From Gemmatimonadota bacterium (GTDB lineage Bacteria; Gemmatimonadota; Gemmatimonadetes; Palauibacterales; Palauibacteraceae): a stretch of DNA of 64,000 nt. This document shows, one piece after another, positions 1-9,751 of this stretch. Location: positions 62,001 to 126,000 of the forward strand of contig JAJEEM010000057.1 in assembly GCA_022820995.1 (NCBI GenBank), read 5' to 3'. Under the pieces are notes generated by a model. It had not been told where the DNA came from. It searched no databases and worked only from the letters and a program-made list of their open reading frames with translations. How positions within the stretch are numbered: the stretch's first letter is position 1; each line of letters starts with the position of its first letter. The position numbers and the translations under genes are program-made.

Positions 1-860
1 AGGTGGCGCCGGATCGCGGCGCCCATGGCTTCGACCGCGGCCTCCCGATCCGTGTGCGCCCCTCCCCGGGGCTCCGGGATGACGTGATCGACCACGCCCA
101 GATCCTGCAGGTCGCGGGCGGTGAGCTTGAGCGCTTCCGCCGCCTTGTCGGAGTGCTCGCGGCTCCGCCACAGGATCGCGGCGCACCCCTCGGGCGAGAT
201 CACCGAGTAGATCGCGTTCTCCATCATCAGGACGCGGTCCGCCACGCCGATGCCGAGGGCGCCGCCCGAGCCCCCTTCGCCTATGACGCAGCTCACGATG
301 GGGACGCGCAGCCCCGCCATCACGGCGAGGTTGCGGGCGATCGCCTCCGCCTGGCCCCGCTCCTCCGCGCCGATGCCGGGATACGCCCCCTGCGTGTCGA
401 TGAAGGTGACGACGGGGCGGCCGAACTTCTCGGCCAGCCGCAGCAGGCGCTTCGCCTTGCGGTATCCCTCGGGGTGGGGAGAACCGAAGTTGCGGCGCAG
501 GTTCTCCTTCATCTCCCGGCCCTTCTGGTGCCCGATGACCATGACGGAGCGGCCGTCGAGCTTGAGCCAGCCGCCGACGATCGCCGGGTCGTCGCGGAAG
601 ACCCGGTCGCCCCGCAGCTCGAAGAAGTCCGTGCCGATGCCCCGGATGTAGTCGAGGGAGAAGGGGCGGTCCTGGTTGCGGGCGAGCTTTACGCGGTCGA
701 AACGCGAGAGGCGGGCCATGGCCTCATCGTGCGCGGCGGCGAGCTGGGCTTCCAGCGGCCCCAGCTCGGCGCTCACGTCGATCCCGCGCTCTCTGGCCTT
801 GTTCCGAAGCTCCTCCACGTGGCTGCGGAGTTCGGCCAGGCCCTCGTGTTCTATCGACAT
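1..860 (-). CDS. accA: Acetyl-CoA carboxylase carboxyltransferase subunit alpha (partial, C-terminus off the window)
   Basis: Catalyses transfer of the carboxyl group from carboxybiotin to acetyl-CoA with AccD, the committed step of fatty-acid synthesis, in the cytoplasm. The reading frame starts at the ATG at 860 with MSIEHEGLAELRSHVEEL and runs off the left edge. Visible family features are the N-terminal helical region (ELGPLEAQL), RPFSLDYIRGI, FELRGDRVFRDDPAIVGG, and the crotonase-fold core with DTQGAYPGIGAEERGQAEAIA and GEGGSGGALGIGVADRVLM. It lies 122 bp downstream of dnaE on the same strand, so co-transcription is likely. About 285 residues are present of the roughly 320 expected. Identification is by direct recognition of the family motifs. 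Confidence 0.95.
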   Translation of the reverse strand, partial: MSIEHEGLAELRSHVEELRNKARERGIDVSAELGPLEAQLAAAHDEAMARLSRFDRVKLARNQDRPFSLDYIRGIGTDFFELRGDRVFRDDPAIVGGWLKLDGRSVMVIGHQKGREMKENLRRNFGSPHPEGYRKAKRLLRLAEKFGRPVVTFIDTQGAYPGIGAEERGQAEAIARNLAVMAGLRVPIVSCVIGEGGSGGALGIGVADRVLMMENAIYSVISPEGCAAILWRSREHSDKAAEALKLTARDLQDLGVVDHVIPEPRGGAHTDREAAVEAMGAAIRRH

Positions 861-982
861 ACGCGATCATCTCTCGGTCCCGGAGCCGACACCCATCATC
901 CCGGCAGGCCGTCGGCTGCCCGCACAAAATGGGCCCACCGACGGCGATCCGGCCAGCGGGCGGCCGGAGAGGCGGGGAACGG

Positions 983-3900
983 TCAGCTGCGCCGGACCAT
1001 TCTCACGCCGCTTCCGCCGAGCAGCGTCTTCAGCTTCTCGATGAGGTCCTGACTCGGCTCCACGCGCAGCGACTTCGACCTGAACCGGGACGGTTGCCCG
1101 TCGTCGTCCACTTCCCCGGGATCGCCGTTCACGCCGCCGTTCCGGCCGGTTTTCACGTCCAGGTAGAGAGGACCGCGACCCGGAGAGGCCTCGATCAACG
1201 CCCGCGCCTCGCCGAACGCGCCGGGCGCCGGCTGTTCGTCCTCGCGGAGTTCGATCAGGATCCCCACCTGTCCCTCGTCGCGCACGTCCGCCAGCGGGCG
1301 CACGGAGTCGAGGAAGATGGGCGGATCGTCGTCGTCCCGCGAGTTGCCGGACACCGTGCCCGCGATCAGGACCGGGCGGTCGTCCGTGAGGAGGTCGCGG
1401 TTCTTCTGCCAGACATCGCCGAACACGAGCGTCGTCGCCGTCCCGTGAAAGTCCTCGATCGTGAGGCGCGCCCACTCCCGGCCGTCCTTGCGCGCGGTGC
1501 GCACCGACGTCTCGGTGACGACGCAGGGGACTTCCACGCCTCGGTCGCGGCGCTCGCGCAGGTTCGTCGTCCGCACGTCCCGCGAGTAGAGGTCGACGAG
1601 ATCTCGGTAGCGCTCGAGCGGGTGTCCCGAGATGTAGAACCCGAGGCGCTCCTTCTCCTCGCGCAGCCGGTCGCGCTCGCTCCATGCGGGCACGATCGGG
1701 AGTTCGACCTCCGGCCGCGTCTCCGCCGACTCGCCCCCGAACAGGCTCGTCTGCCCGCTCTCCGCCTCCTGCCGGCGCAGTTGCGCCTCGTTGAGCATGA
1801 CCTCGAGGCCGGCGCGGAGGGCCGCGCGGTCGCCCAGGTCGTCGAGCGCCCCGGCGCCGATCAGGGCCTGGATCACGCGCGAGTTGTTGAGCCGCAGGTC
1901 GATCCGCTCGAGGAAGTCGATGAAGCTCTCGAACGGCGCCTCCTTGCGGGCCGCCTGGATCGAGCGGATCGCGGAGTGTCCCACGCCCTTGATCGCGCCG
2001 AGCCCGAAGCGGATCGCCGACTTCCCCGGATCCTCCGGATCGTCGACGACGGTGAAGCGGTACCCCGACTCCTTCACCGAGGGGGGCAGCACGCGGATCC
2101 CGAGCGGCCGGGCCGCCCCGATGTACGACACGACCGCGTCCGTGCTCCCGATTTCCGACGAGAGGAGGCCGGCCATGAACTCGGCCGGATAGTGCGCCTT
2201 CAGCCACGCGGTCCGGTAGGAGAGGAGCGCGTACGCGACGCTGTGCGCCTTGTTGAAGCCGTAGCGGCCGAAGGTGCGGATGAGTTCGGCGATCTCGCGC
2301 GCCTTGGCCTTCGACACCCCCCGCTCGATCGAGCGCTCCACGAACTCTCCCAGCACGTGGTCCGTCAGGTCGGCGTCCTTCTTCCCCACCGCCTTCCGGA
2401 GCACGTCCGCTTCGGCGAGCGAGAACCCCGCGAGCAGGTTGGCCGCCCGCATCACCTGCTCCTGGTAGGTGATGACCCCGTACGTCGGCTCGAGGATCTC
2501 CTCGAGGTCGGGGTGCGGGTACTCGACCTCCGCGATGCTGCGTTTCCTGGCGATGTAGACGTCCGTCATCCCGGAGTCGAGGGGACCCGGGCGGATGAGC
2601 GCGTTCACGGCGACGAGGTCGTCGAAGCGGTCGCAGCGCATCGCGCGCAGCTTGTCCGTCGCGAGGCTGGACTCGAACTGGAACACGCCGCTCGTGCGGC
2701 CGGCCGCGAGCATCTCGTACACGGCGGGGTCCTCGAGGCCGATCTCCTCCCAGTCCACGCGGATCCCGTGCCGCTCCGCCACGTTCCGCGCGGCGTCGTC
2801 GATCACGGTGAGCGTGCGCAGGCCCAGGAAGTCCATCTTGAGCATGCCCGCCTTCTCGAGCGCGTTCATGTCGAACTGCGTGATCACGGCGCCGCTCTTC
2901 GTGTCCGCGCAGATCGGCACGTAGTCGTCGAGCGGCCCCGGCGCGATCACGACCCCCGCCGCGTGCACGGAACTGTGGCGCGCGAGTCCCTCGATGCGTT
3001 GCGCGTAGTCGAGGAGCTTCTTCACCTGCGCGTCCTCGCGGTCGCTCTCGGCGAGTTCCCCCACCTTCTTCCTCGCCTGCCTCACCGTGAGCGAGTACCC
3101 CGGCGTCGAGGGGACGAGCTTCGCGAGGCGGTCCGTGTCCGAGGGCGAGAAGCCGAGCACCCGGCCCACGTCCCGGATCACGGCGCGCGCCTTCATCGTC
3201 CCGAAGGTGATGATCTGCCCGACCGAGGCCTGTCCGTACTTCTCCCGCACGTAGTCGATGACCTCGCCTCGGCGCTCGTAGCAGAAGTCGATGTCGATGT
3301 CCGGCATCGAGACGCGTTCCGGATTCAGGAAGCGCTCGAAGAGAAGGTCGAACTCGAGCGGGTCCACGTCCGTGATGCCGAGCGCGTAGCAGATGATCGA
3401 CCCCGCCGCCGACCCGCGGCCGGGCCCGACCGGGATGTCGCGCTCGCGCGCCGCGACGATGAAGTCCCAGACGATGAGCAGGTATCCCGCGTACCCCGTG
3501 TTCCCGATGACCCCCAGTTCGTAGTCGAGGCGCTCGCTCACCTCGTCGGGCAGGGGATCGCCGTACTTCGCCTTCGCCCCCTCCGTCGCCTCGTGCCGCA
3601 GCATATCCATGGGTTCGGAGAAGTCGCCGGGGAGCGGGAAATCCGGCAACTGGTACTGCTTCTCGAACCCGACGTCGCAGCGCTCCGCGATCTTCACCGT
3701 CTCGGCGAGCAGGCCGGGCAGGTCCGGGAAGAGTTCCGCCATCTCGTCGGCGGTCTTGAAGTAGCTCTCCTCCCCGTGGAAGCGGAGCCGGTCGGGATCG
3801 TCCTTGTCCTTGCCCGTCCCGATGCAGAGGAGCGTGTCGTGCGCGTCCGCGTCCTCGCGCCGCATGTAGTGCGCGTCGTTCGTCACGACGAGCGGGAGTC

Positions 3901-4492
3901 CGAGTTCCTCGGAGATCTGGATGATCCCCCGGTTCACGACGTCCTGCTTCGGGATCCCGTGGTCCTGGAGTTCGAGCCAGTAGCGGTCCCCGAACACCCG
4001 CGCGTGCCACTCCGCCGCCCGCTTCGCGTCCTCGTAGCGCTCATGCTGCAGGTAGCGCGCGACCTCGCCGGCGAGGCAGGCGGAGAGGCAGATGATCCCC
4101 TCCGCATACTTCTCAAGCATCTCGCGGTCCACGCGGGGGCGGCGGTAGAAGCCTTCCGTGTACCCGATGGACGAGAGCCGGATGAGGTTCGAATACCCCG
4201 TCGCGTTCTCCGCGAGCAGCACGAGGTGCGCGTAGTGGGCCGGGGCGCCCTCCTCCCGCGTTCGGGAGCGGCGGTCGCCGTACGCGACGTAGGCCTCGCA
4301 GCCGATGATCGGCTTGATCCCTTTCGCGCGCGCCTTCTCCTGGAACTCCCACGCGCCGTGGAGGTTGCCGTGGTCCGTGAGGGCGAGGGCGGGCATGCCG
4401 AGTTCGATCGCGCGGTCGATGAGGTCGTCGATGCGGTTCGCGCCGTCGAGGAGCGAGTACTCGCTATGTGTGTGAAGATGAACGAACGGCAT
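983..4492 (-). CDS. dnaE: DNA polymerase III subunit alpha
   Basis: Replicative polymerase catalytic subunit, 1169 residues, the usual DnaE1 length. The protein opens with FVHLHTHSEYSLLDGA and LTDHGNLHGAWEF, the first metal-binding motifs of the PHP domain (about residues 1-200). The palm carries the catalytic aspartates in MPDIDIDFCYERRG, preceded by the conserved GPGRGSAAGS. The fingers/thumb follow, with the MDFLGLRTL segment, then the tandem HhH region (YGFNKAHSVAYALLSYRTAW) and an OB-fold domain near the C-terminus (about residues 990-1070). The start is the ATG at 4492, where the PHP domain begins without extra residues. It lies between a DUF4837 lipoprotein gene (50 bp upstream) and accA, apparently one transcription unit. 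A 1229-residue open frame on the opposite strand is only its GC-rich shadow. Confidence 0.97.
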   Translation of the reverse strand: MPFVHLHTHSEYSLLDGANRIDDLIDRAIELGMPALALTDHGNLHGAWEFQEKARAKGIKPIIGCEAYVAYGDRRSRTREEGAPAHYAHLVLLAENATGYSNLIRLSSIGYTEGFYRRPRVDREMLEKYAEGIICLSACLAGEVARYLQHERYEDAKRAAEWHARVFGDRYWLELQDHGIPKQDVVNRGIIQISEELGLPLVVTNDAHYMRREDADAHDTLLCIGTGKDKDDPDRLRFHGEESYFKTADEMAELFPDLPGLLAETVKIAERCDVGFEKQYQLPDFPLPGDFSEPMDMLRHEATEGAKAKYGDPLPDEVSERLDYELGVIGNTGYAGYLLIVWDFIVAARERDIPVGPGRGSAAGSIICYALGITDVDPLEFDLLFERFLNPERVSMPDIDIDFCYERRGEVIDYVREKYGQASVGQIITFGTMKARAVIRDVGRVLGFSPSDTDRLAKLVPSTPGYSLTVRQARKKVGELAESDREDAQVKKLLDYAQRIEGLARHSSVHAAGVVIAPGPLDDYVPICADTKSGAVITQFDMNALEKAGMLKMDFLGLRTLTVIDDAARNVAERHGIRVDWEEIGLEDPAVYEMLAAGRTSGVFQFESSLATDKLRAMRCDRFDDLVAVNALIRPGPLDSGMTDVYIARKRSIAEVEYPHPDLEEILEPTYGVITYQEQVMRAANLLAGFSLAEADVLRKAVGKKDADLTDHVLGEFVERSIERGVSKAKAREIAELIRTFGRYGFNKAHSVAYALLSYRTAWLKAHYPAEFMAGLLSSEIGSTDAVVSYIGAARPLGIRVLPPSVKESGYRFTVVDDPEDPGKSAIRFGLGAIKGVGHSAIRSIQAARKEAPFESFIDFLERIDLRLNNSRVIQALIGAGALDDLGDRAALRAGLEVMLNEAQLRRQEAESGQTSLFGGESAETRPEVELPIVPAWSERDRLREEKERLGFYISGHPLERYRDLVDLYSRDVRTTNLRERRDRGVEVPCVVTETSVRTARKDGREWARLTIEDFHGTATTLVFGDVWQKNRDLLTDDRPVLIAGTVSGNSRDDDDPPIFLDSVRPLADVRDEGQVGILIELREDEQPAPGAFGEARALIEASPGRGPLYLDVKTGRNGGVNGDPGEVDDDGQPSRFRSKSLRVEPSQDLIEKLKTLLGGSGVRMVRRS

Positions 4493-4542
4493 CCAGGCGA
4501 CCCTGTCCGGCCAGGCGTGTCAGATTCGGTTGTCGCGTTCGG

Positions 4543-5562
4543 CTATGTGCAGCGGAACGATCCGAGTATCTCCTGCAGCTGCAGCATGTACTCGTACTTG
4601 GGCCGGTTCGGCGAGTAGAGCCACGCATCGACGAAGTACGTGCGCGCCGGACAGTCGACCAGCCAGACGATGAACGGGCCCGCCGCGGGGAACCCGCCCG
4701 TCTCGTCCTGCCACACCCCGGTCACTTCCAGAGCCGGGCGGCCCTCCCACATGAAGTTGACCACGCTCGAATTCGAGTCGTCGATGCGCTGCGGGACGTT
4801 GTAGTGCGTGCCGTCGATCTCCGCCCGCCACTCCAGCGCGAGTTCCCTCGTCAGCGAGTCCGCGTTCGGGCGCCAGGCGACGAGGACCGAACGGATGAGT
4901 TCGCTCGGGTCCGGGTTGTCGTTGCGCAGGATGACGAGGCTGTCGCCCCCGCCGAGATCCCGGGCGATCCGGTCGTAGACCTGGGGAACGAGGAGCGAGA
5001 ACCCGAACCGCCGCCCCAGATCCGTCCTGAGCGCGGTATCCGCCGCCGTCGCGAACATCCGCCGCAGCACCAGCTGGCGGTAGCTCGTGTCCACCGCGTT
5101 CAGGACCGACGGCAGCGCCGCGACCCACGACTCCGCCTCCCGGCCCGACCGCAGGAGCGCGGCCGTCACCGTCTGGCCCAGCGCCCAGACGTCCGAGGCC
5201 TGGAAGACGCGGCCCGGCTCGAGCGCGGAGAGGTCCTGGCCCGCCTCCTCCGCCACCTCGAGCAGGAGCGGATCGTCCGCCGTCCCGAACACGATGAGGT
5301 TACGGAACAGTTTCAGTTCGCCCGCGCTTTCGTGACCGGGATCGGCGAAGGTGACCTCGTACTGCTTCTCGTCGCGGCTCGTGAAGATCGTGGGCTCCAG
5401 CACCTGCCGGGTCTCCTCCTCCACTTGCAGCGTGAGAGAGTCCGGGGCGATGATGATGAGGCTGTTCGCTTCTCCGAAGGCCGTCTGCTTGCTGCAGGCG
5501 GAGAGGACCGGGAGCGCGGCCGCGAGGAGCGCCGTCAGGGCGCGGAAGGGACGGATTTTCAT
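4543..5562 (-). CDS. DUF4837 family lipoprotein
   Basis: 339-residue predicted outer-envelope lipoprotein of unknown biochemical role. The start at 5562 (MKIRPFRALTALLAAALP) gives a clean signal peptide ending in the lipobox LSAC, so Cys would be lipidated. The body alternates strands and helices (SLIIIAPDSL, LFRNLIVFG, DSLVILRNDNPD, GPFIVWLVDCP) in the pattern I associate with DUF4837, a family mainly seen in Bacteroidota and Gemmatimonadota. It precedes dnaE by 50 bp on the same strand and is divergent from the phoD-like gene across a 69-bp gap that must hold both promoters. A longer open frame reaches 6258 but would abolish the signal peptide and overlap phoD, so I rejected it. Confidence 0.75.
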   Translation of the reverse strand: MKIRPFRALTALLAAALPVLSACSKQTAFGEANSLIIIAPDSLTLQVEEETRQVLEPTIFTSRDEKQYEVTFADPGHESAGELKLFRNLIVFGTADDPLLLEVAEEAGQDLSALEPGRVFQASDVWALGQTVTAALLRSGREAESWVAALPSVLNAVDTSYRQLVLRRMFATAADTALRTDLGRRFGFSLLVPQVYDRIARDLGGGDSLVILRNDNPDPSELIRSVLVAWRPNADSLTRELALEWRAEIDGTHYNVPQRIDDSNSSVVNFMWEGRPALEVTGVWQDETGGFPAAGPFIVWLVDCPARTYFVDAWLYSPNRPKYEYMLQLQEILGSFRCT

Positions 5563-5631
5563 GCGAGTGAAGCTAGACCGGCGGGCTGGCGGCGGCAATC
5601 GAACGGGACCCCTCGAAGGACGGTTTTCACC

Positions 5632-7206
5632 GTGACGTCGCGCCGCGATTTCCTCGCCGCCTGGACCCGCTCCGCCGCGTTCTGCGCGCTCGCCCCGCTC
5701 CCCCTCGCGCAGTTCGGACCCGGAGCCTCCGTGCGCGGCCGCGAACTCGGCCCGCGCGCCGCCCGCCCCGTGTCGGCGAACCAGTTCCCGTTCGAACTCG
5801 GCGTGGCCTCCGGCGAGCCCGCCGCCGACGGCGTCGTCCTCTGGACCCGCCTCCTCGCCCTCCCCGGCGACCCCGGCGCTGCCTTCCCCGTCCGGTGGGA
5901 GGTCGCCTCGGACGAGGGATTCCGGAGCGTGGTCCGCAGCGGAGAAGCCACCGCCCTCGCCGAACTCGGCCGATCCGTCCACGTGGAGGTCGACGGCCTC
6001 GACCCCGAACGCGACTACTGGTACCGCTTCCACGCCGCCGGCGCGACGAGCCCCGCCGGCCGCACCCGCACCGCCCCCGCCCCCGGCGCGATGCCCGACC
6101 GCTTCGATTTCGTCTTCGTCTCCTGCCAGCACTACGAGCGCGGCTGGTACACCGGCTTCCGCCACATGGCCGCCGAGGCGCCGTCCCTCGTCATCCACCT
6201 CGGCGACTACATCTACGAGAGCGGCCCCGGCCTCCGGAACGACCTCGTCCGCCGCCACGACGCCGAGGAACCCCGCACCCTCGAGGCGTACCGCGCGCGG
6301 TACGCCCTATATAAAAGGGATCCCGACCTCCAGGCCGCCCACGCCGCCGCCCCCTGGGTCTTCACCCCCGACGACCACGAGGTCGACAACGACTGGGCCG
6401 GCATCCACAACACCGAGGCGATGGCCCGCGACGCCTTCCTCGCCCGCCGCACCGCCGCCTTCCAGGCGCTGTACGAACACTTCCCCCTCCGCCGAGCGTC
6501 CCTCCCCACCGGCCCCGACGCCCAGCTCTACCGCCGCCTCGACTTCGGCTCGCTCATGCGCCTGCACGTCCTCGACACCCGCCAGTACCGCACCCTCCAG
6601 CCCTGCGGAGGCCGCCGCCAACCTCCCTGCCCCGAACAACACGCCGAGTCCGCCACCATCCTCGGGGCTTCGCAGGCCGACTGGCTCCTCAACGGCCTCG
6701 ACCAGTCGCCCGCCCGCTACAACGTCCTCGCCAACCAGGTCTTCATGGCCCGCCTCCTCGAAGGCACCGAGACCCTCACCCTCCCCATGGACAAATGGGA
6801 CGGCTACCCCGCCGACCGCGACCGCCTCATGACCTTCCTCCATGACCGCCGCCCCTCCAACCCCATCGTCCTCACCGGCGACCTCCACACCAACTGGGTC
6901 AACGACCTCAAACTCGACTTCGACCGCCCCGCTTCTCCGGTCGTCGGAACCGAATTCGCCGGCACCTCCATCTCCTCCAGCGGAGACGGCGTCGACACCG
7001 GCCCCCAGGGCGAAAACGCCATGAGCCACAACCCCCACATCAAGTTCTTCAACGCCCAACGCGGCTACGTCCGCTGCAGCCTCACGCCGCAGCAGTTGCG
7101 AACCGACTTCCGCGTCATGCCCTACGTCACCCGCCCCAACGCCCCCATCGCCACCCGCGCCAGCTACATCGTCGAAAACGGAATCCCCGGCGCCCAGCAA
7201 ACCTGA
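5632..7206 (+). CDS. phoD: Tat-exported alkaline phosphatase D family protein
   Basis: Ca/Fe-dependent phosphomonoesterase or phosphodiesterase of the PhoD family, acting outside the cytoplasmic membrane. The GTG at 5632 starts VTSRRDFLAAW, a twin-arginine signal (SRRDFL) followed by a hydrophobic stretch. An N-terminal Ig-like PhoD_N domain follows (FELGVASGEPAADGVVLWTR). The metallophosphatase core has FVFVSCQHYERG, VIHLGDYIYE, TPDDHEVDNDWAG and VLTGDLHTNWV, which supply the metal ligands. Length is 524 residues, normal for the family. A purine-rich stretch (GAAGGA) lies upstream of the GTG. Open frame continues upstream to 4468 but overlaps DUF4837 and would bury the Tat signal, so the later start is preferred. 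Confidence 0.9.
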   Translation: MTSRRDFLAAWTRSAAFCALAPLPLAQFGPGASVRGRELGPRAARPVSANQFPFELGVASGEPAADGVVLWTRLLALPGDPGAAFPVRWEVASDEGFRSVVRSGEATALAELGRSVHVEVDGLDPERDYWYRFHAAGATSPAGRTRTAPAPGAMPDRFDFVFVSCQHYERGWYTGFRHMAAEAPSLVIHLGDYIYESGPGLRNDLVRRHDAEEPRTLEAYRARYALYKRDPDLQAAHAAAPWVFTPDDHEVDNDWAGIHNTEAMARDAFLARRTAAFQALYEHFPLRRASLPTGPDAQLYRRLDFGSLMRLHVLDTRQYRTLQPCGGRRQPPCPEQHAESATILGASQADWLLNGLDQSPARYNVLANQVFMARLLEGTETLTLPMDKWDGYPADRDRLMTFLHDRRPSNPIVLTGDLHTNWVNDLKLDFDRPASPVVGTEFAGTSISSSGDGVDTGPQGENAMSHNPHIKFFNAQRGYVRCSLTPQQLRTDFRVMPYVTRPNAPIATRASYIVENGIPGAQQT

Positions 7207-7210
7207 ACGC

Positions 7211-7309
7211 GCGTGAGGTCGGTGGTTCAACCGAGCGCCCGCTTCGGTCACGAGCTCGGTAAGGCAACGACTCTGCCAAGGGACGGTGCTTCAACTCTAC
7301 CCGGGCCCA
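7211..7309 (+). repeat. Rearranged tRNA-Ile 3'-end copy A (likely integration-site remnant)
   Basis: The first 20 bases repeat the variable arm and T-arm 5' half of the tRNA-Ile at 7514, with one change. The last 15 or so (CTACCCGGGCCCA) repeat its T-stem and acceptor 3' end. Between them sits about 66 bp of foreign sequence starting CCGAGCGCCC, which can fold on itself (CCGAGC pairing with GCTCGG). A second copy with the same split lies at 7663. Two split copies flanking an intact tRNA look like junctions left by repeated integrase-mediated insertions at the tRNA 3' end. Confidence 0.6.
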
Positions 7310-7513
7310 CGCTCCCCGGTCGCTAAGCCGCGACCTGCGGGTGGCAACTGTCGATCGCGATCGAGAATGACACCCGGCGGGAGATGACGAGCCCAAGGGT
7401 GGAATCCTCGGCGCCCAGGAAACTTGAACCCGCCGCGCCGCACCCGTAGGATGGAGTCCGCCCGGCGCCCGACCCTCCCTCAGCACGGAACGGTCGCGCG
7501 CCGGTCTTCTTCG

Positions 7514-7588
<75 letters not shown>

Positions 7589-7662
7589 TACCTCCTACCA
7601 CGGGTTCCTTGATTCGCCCCGATCCCAATCCTTGGACCGACCTCACGGACGGCCAAGTCACC

Positions 7663-7755
7663 TCGGTAGTTCAACCGAGCGCCCGTCCCGGGCGCGAGCT
7701 CGGTGAGGCAGCGGCCCCGCAGGGGACGGTGCTTCACCAAATCTACCCGGGCCCA
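7663..7755 (+). repeat. Rearranged tRNA-Ile 3'-end copy B (likely integration-site remnant)
   Basis: Same architecture as copy A: T-arm 5' half (TCGGTAGTTCAA), then the CCGAGCGCCCG insert, then CAAATCTACCCGGGCCCA, matching the tRNA-Ile acceptor end. The similarity to copy A continues about 20 bp past the acceptor end, so A and B are closer to each other than to the tRNA. The rest of 7589-7883 shows no convincing gene; a shorter echo of the insert (GGTGCTTCACC) lies near 7830. The DUF262 gene, first of the island, starts at 7884. Confidence 0.6.
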
Positions 7756-7883
7756 TTGCTCTCCGGCCACTAGGCTTGGATCTTCTGCGCTCCGACCCGA
7801 TGTGGAGCGACTCCACGGACGATCAGTGATCAGGTGCTTCACCGAATTCACCGTCAAGGATACCACTCAAACCCGGATCCGCT

Positions 7884-9653
7884 ATGTACCAGACCGGCCA
7901 CACCATCGAGAAAACCCTTCAGCAAATCCACAAGCACGACCTCGTGCTACCAGCAATCCAGAGGGAGTTCGTCTGGCGCGCGGAACAGATCTGCCGACTG
8001 TTCGACAGCCTAATGCAGGGATTCCCGTTCGGGACGTTCCTCTATTGGAAGGTGGCCGCGGAGAACAGCGACAAGTTCAACTTCTACGGCTTCGTGCTCG
8101 ACTACCATCAGCGCGACAACCGGCACTGCCCGTCGCTTCCGGCGATGCCGAACACAGCCCTCACAGCGGTGCTCGACGGGCAGCAGCGCCTGACGGCCCT
8201 CAACATCGGTTTGCGAGGAAGCATGACCTGGAAGCTGCCGCGTCTTTGGTGGAACAACCCCAAGGCGTTCCCAAAACGGCATCTGTACCTGGACCTCCTG
8301 TGGAACGCCGGAGAGGAGGAGGACGAAGGGACCGCGTATCGCTTCAGCTTTCGCCGCGAGAACGAACCGCTCCAGCGCGCCGCCACGGCCAACACCGGGC
8401 CCGAATGCTGGTTTCGAGCCAGTGACGTGTTGTCGATGGACGGTGGGCCACCAATGGTGCGATGGCTTAACAAGCGCCTCGACCAGCAGTTCGTAGACCC
8501 TGCCTACGAAACGCTTGACCGGCTTCACAGGGTGGTCCGCAAGGACCACTTGGTCGCGTACTACGAGGAGCGGAGACAGACGTTGGACGATGTCGTCCAG
8601 ATCTTCATCCGCATGAACGACGGCGGCACGCCGCTCTCGCATTCCGACCTACTCTTGTCGATCGCGGTCGCGCAGTGGACCACGCACGACGCCCGCGAAG
8701 AGATTCACGAGCTCGTCGACGCACTCAACCGGATCGGACTCGGGTTCTCTTTCTCCAAAGACCTAGTGCTCAAGGCCGGTCTGATGCTGAGCGATATCGG
8801 GAGCGTCGGGTTCAAGGTGGACAACTTCAACCGTGAGAACATGGAGGTTCTCGAAGAACAATGGACGGCCATCAAGTCGGCGCTCACGCTGACGGTTCAG
8901 CTGATCGCGGGCTTCGGCTTCAACCGGGCGACGCTGACGGCGCACAACGCGATTCTACCCATCGCGTACTACCTGCACCGCAGCAAGCGCACCGAGTCGT
9001 TCCTGAGCCACAGCGGGCACGAAGGTGACCGGCAGAGGATCCGCGGCTGGCTGATCCGCAGTCTGCTAAAGAGCGGCGTCTGGGGGAGCGGCCTCGATAC
9101 GTTGCTCACCGCGCTACGGAACGTGATCCGCGAAGATGCGGCCGAGGGGTTCCCGGCCGCACGGCTCGGTGAGGAGATGGCGCGCCGGGGCCGGGAACTC
9201 GTGTTCAACGACGAGGAGGTCGAGGAGTTGGCCGATACGGAGTACCGCAGCCCGCGAGTCTTCGCGCTTTTGTCGCTGATCTTCCCCTTCGTGGATCCAG
9301 GCAAGCTGCACCATGTGGACCACATCTTCCCCGCCGCAAAGTTCAGCAAGCGCAAGCTGTCCGACGCGCACGTCCCGGACGACAAAATCGAGGAGTTCCG
9401 TGACCGAGCGAACCGACTCGGCAACCTCCAACTCTTGCGCGGGCGCGTGAACTCCGAGAAGAGCGCGGCCATGCCGGCAAAATGGCTGCAGCGCGCGTAT
9501 CCCGACGAGGGTCGGCGGGCGTCGTACCTCCACGATCACATGCTCGGCGTCGTGCCCGGGGAAATGAGGGGGTTCGCCGAGTTCTACAACGCCAGAAGAG
9601 CAGGCCTCGTGGCGCGAATCAAGGAGCTGCTTGGCGGAGAGGGGGCCGGCTAG
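7884..9653 (+). CDS. DUF262/DUF1524 (HNH) defence-type protein
   Basis: 589-residue protein of the GmrSD-like group, which includes modification-dependent (type IV) nucleases. The N-terminal DUF262 ParB/Srx-like domain has LPAIQREFVW (residues 22-31), FPFGTFLYW and the nucleotide-binding DGQQR at 98-102. The C-terminal DUF1524 domain has the HNH-type VDHIFPAAKFSK (near 475-487) followed by NRLGNLQLL and later a conserved N/K cluster (NSEKSAAMP). Both domains are intact. It is the first gene after the tRNA-Ile repeats and transcribes toward the 9752 gene, 98 bp away. The family is known for phage defence. The specific target, glucosylated hmC or otherwise, cannot be read from sequence. Confidence 0.85.
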   Translation: MYQTGHTIEKTLQQIHKHDLVLPAIQREFVWRAEQICRLFDSLMQGFPFGTFLYWKVAAENSDKFNFYGFVLDYHQRDNRHCPSLPAMPNTALTAVLDGQQRLTALNIGLRGSMTWKLPRLWWNNPKAFPKRHLYLDLLWNAGEEEDEGTAYRFSFRRENEPLQRAATANTGPECWFRASDVLSMDGGPPMVRWLNKRLDQQFVDPAYETLDRLHRVVRKDHLVAYYEERRQTLDDVVQIFIRMNDGGTPLSHSDLLLSIAVAQWTTHDAREEIHELVDALNRIGLGFSFSKDLVLKAGLMLSDIGSVGFKVDNFNRENMEVLEEQWTAIKSALTLTVQLIAGFGFNRATLTAHNAILPIAYYLHRSKRTESFLSHSGHEGDRQRIRGWLIRSLLKSGVWGSGLDTLLTALRNVIREDAAEGFPAARLGEEMARRGRELVFNDEEVEELADTEYRSPRVFALLSLIFPFVDPGKLHHVDHIFPAAKFSKRKLSDAHVPDDKIEEFRDRANRLGNLQLLRGRVNSEKSAAMPAKWLQRAYPDEGRRASYLHDHMLGVVPGEMRGFAEFYNARRAGLVARIKELLGGEGAG

Positions 9654-9751
9654 TGGCCCGCAGACATGTCCGGCGCGTCAGCGCACTGTTGACAGCCCAC
9701 GATGATCCGGCCAAGAATGGGTGACTAATTCATCTTTCTGCGACTCGAGCC

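Noticed and set aside
929-4618. 1229-codon open frame antisense to dnaE, and an overlapping 1047-codon frame at 867-4010
   Set aside because: GC-rich third-position shadow of a certain gene; repetitive Arg/Val/Glu composition and no domain.
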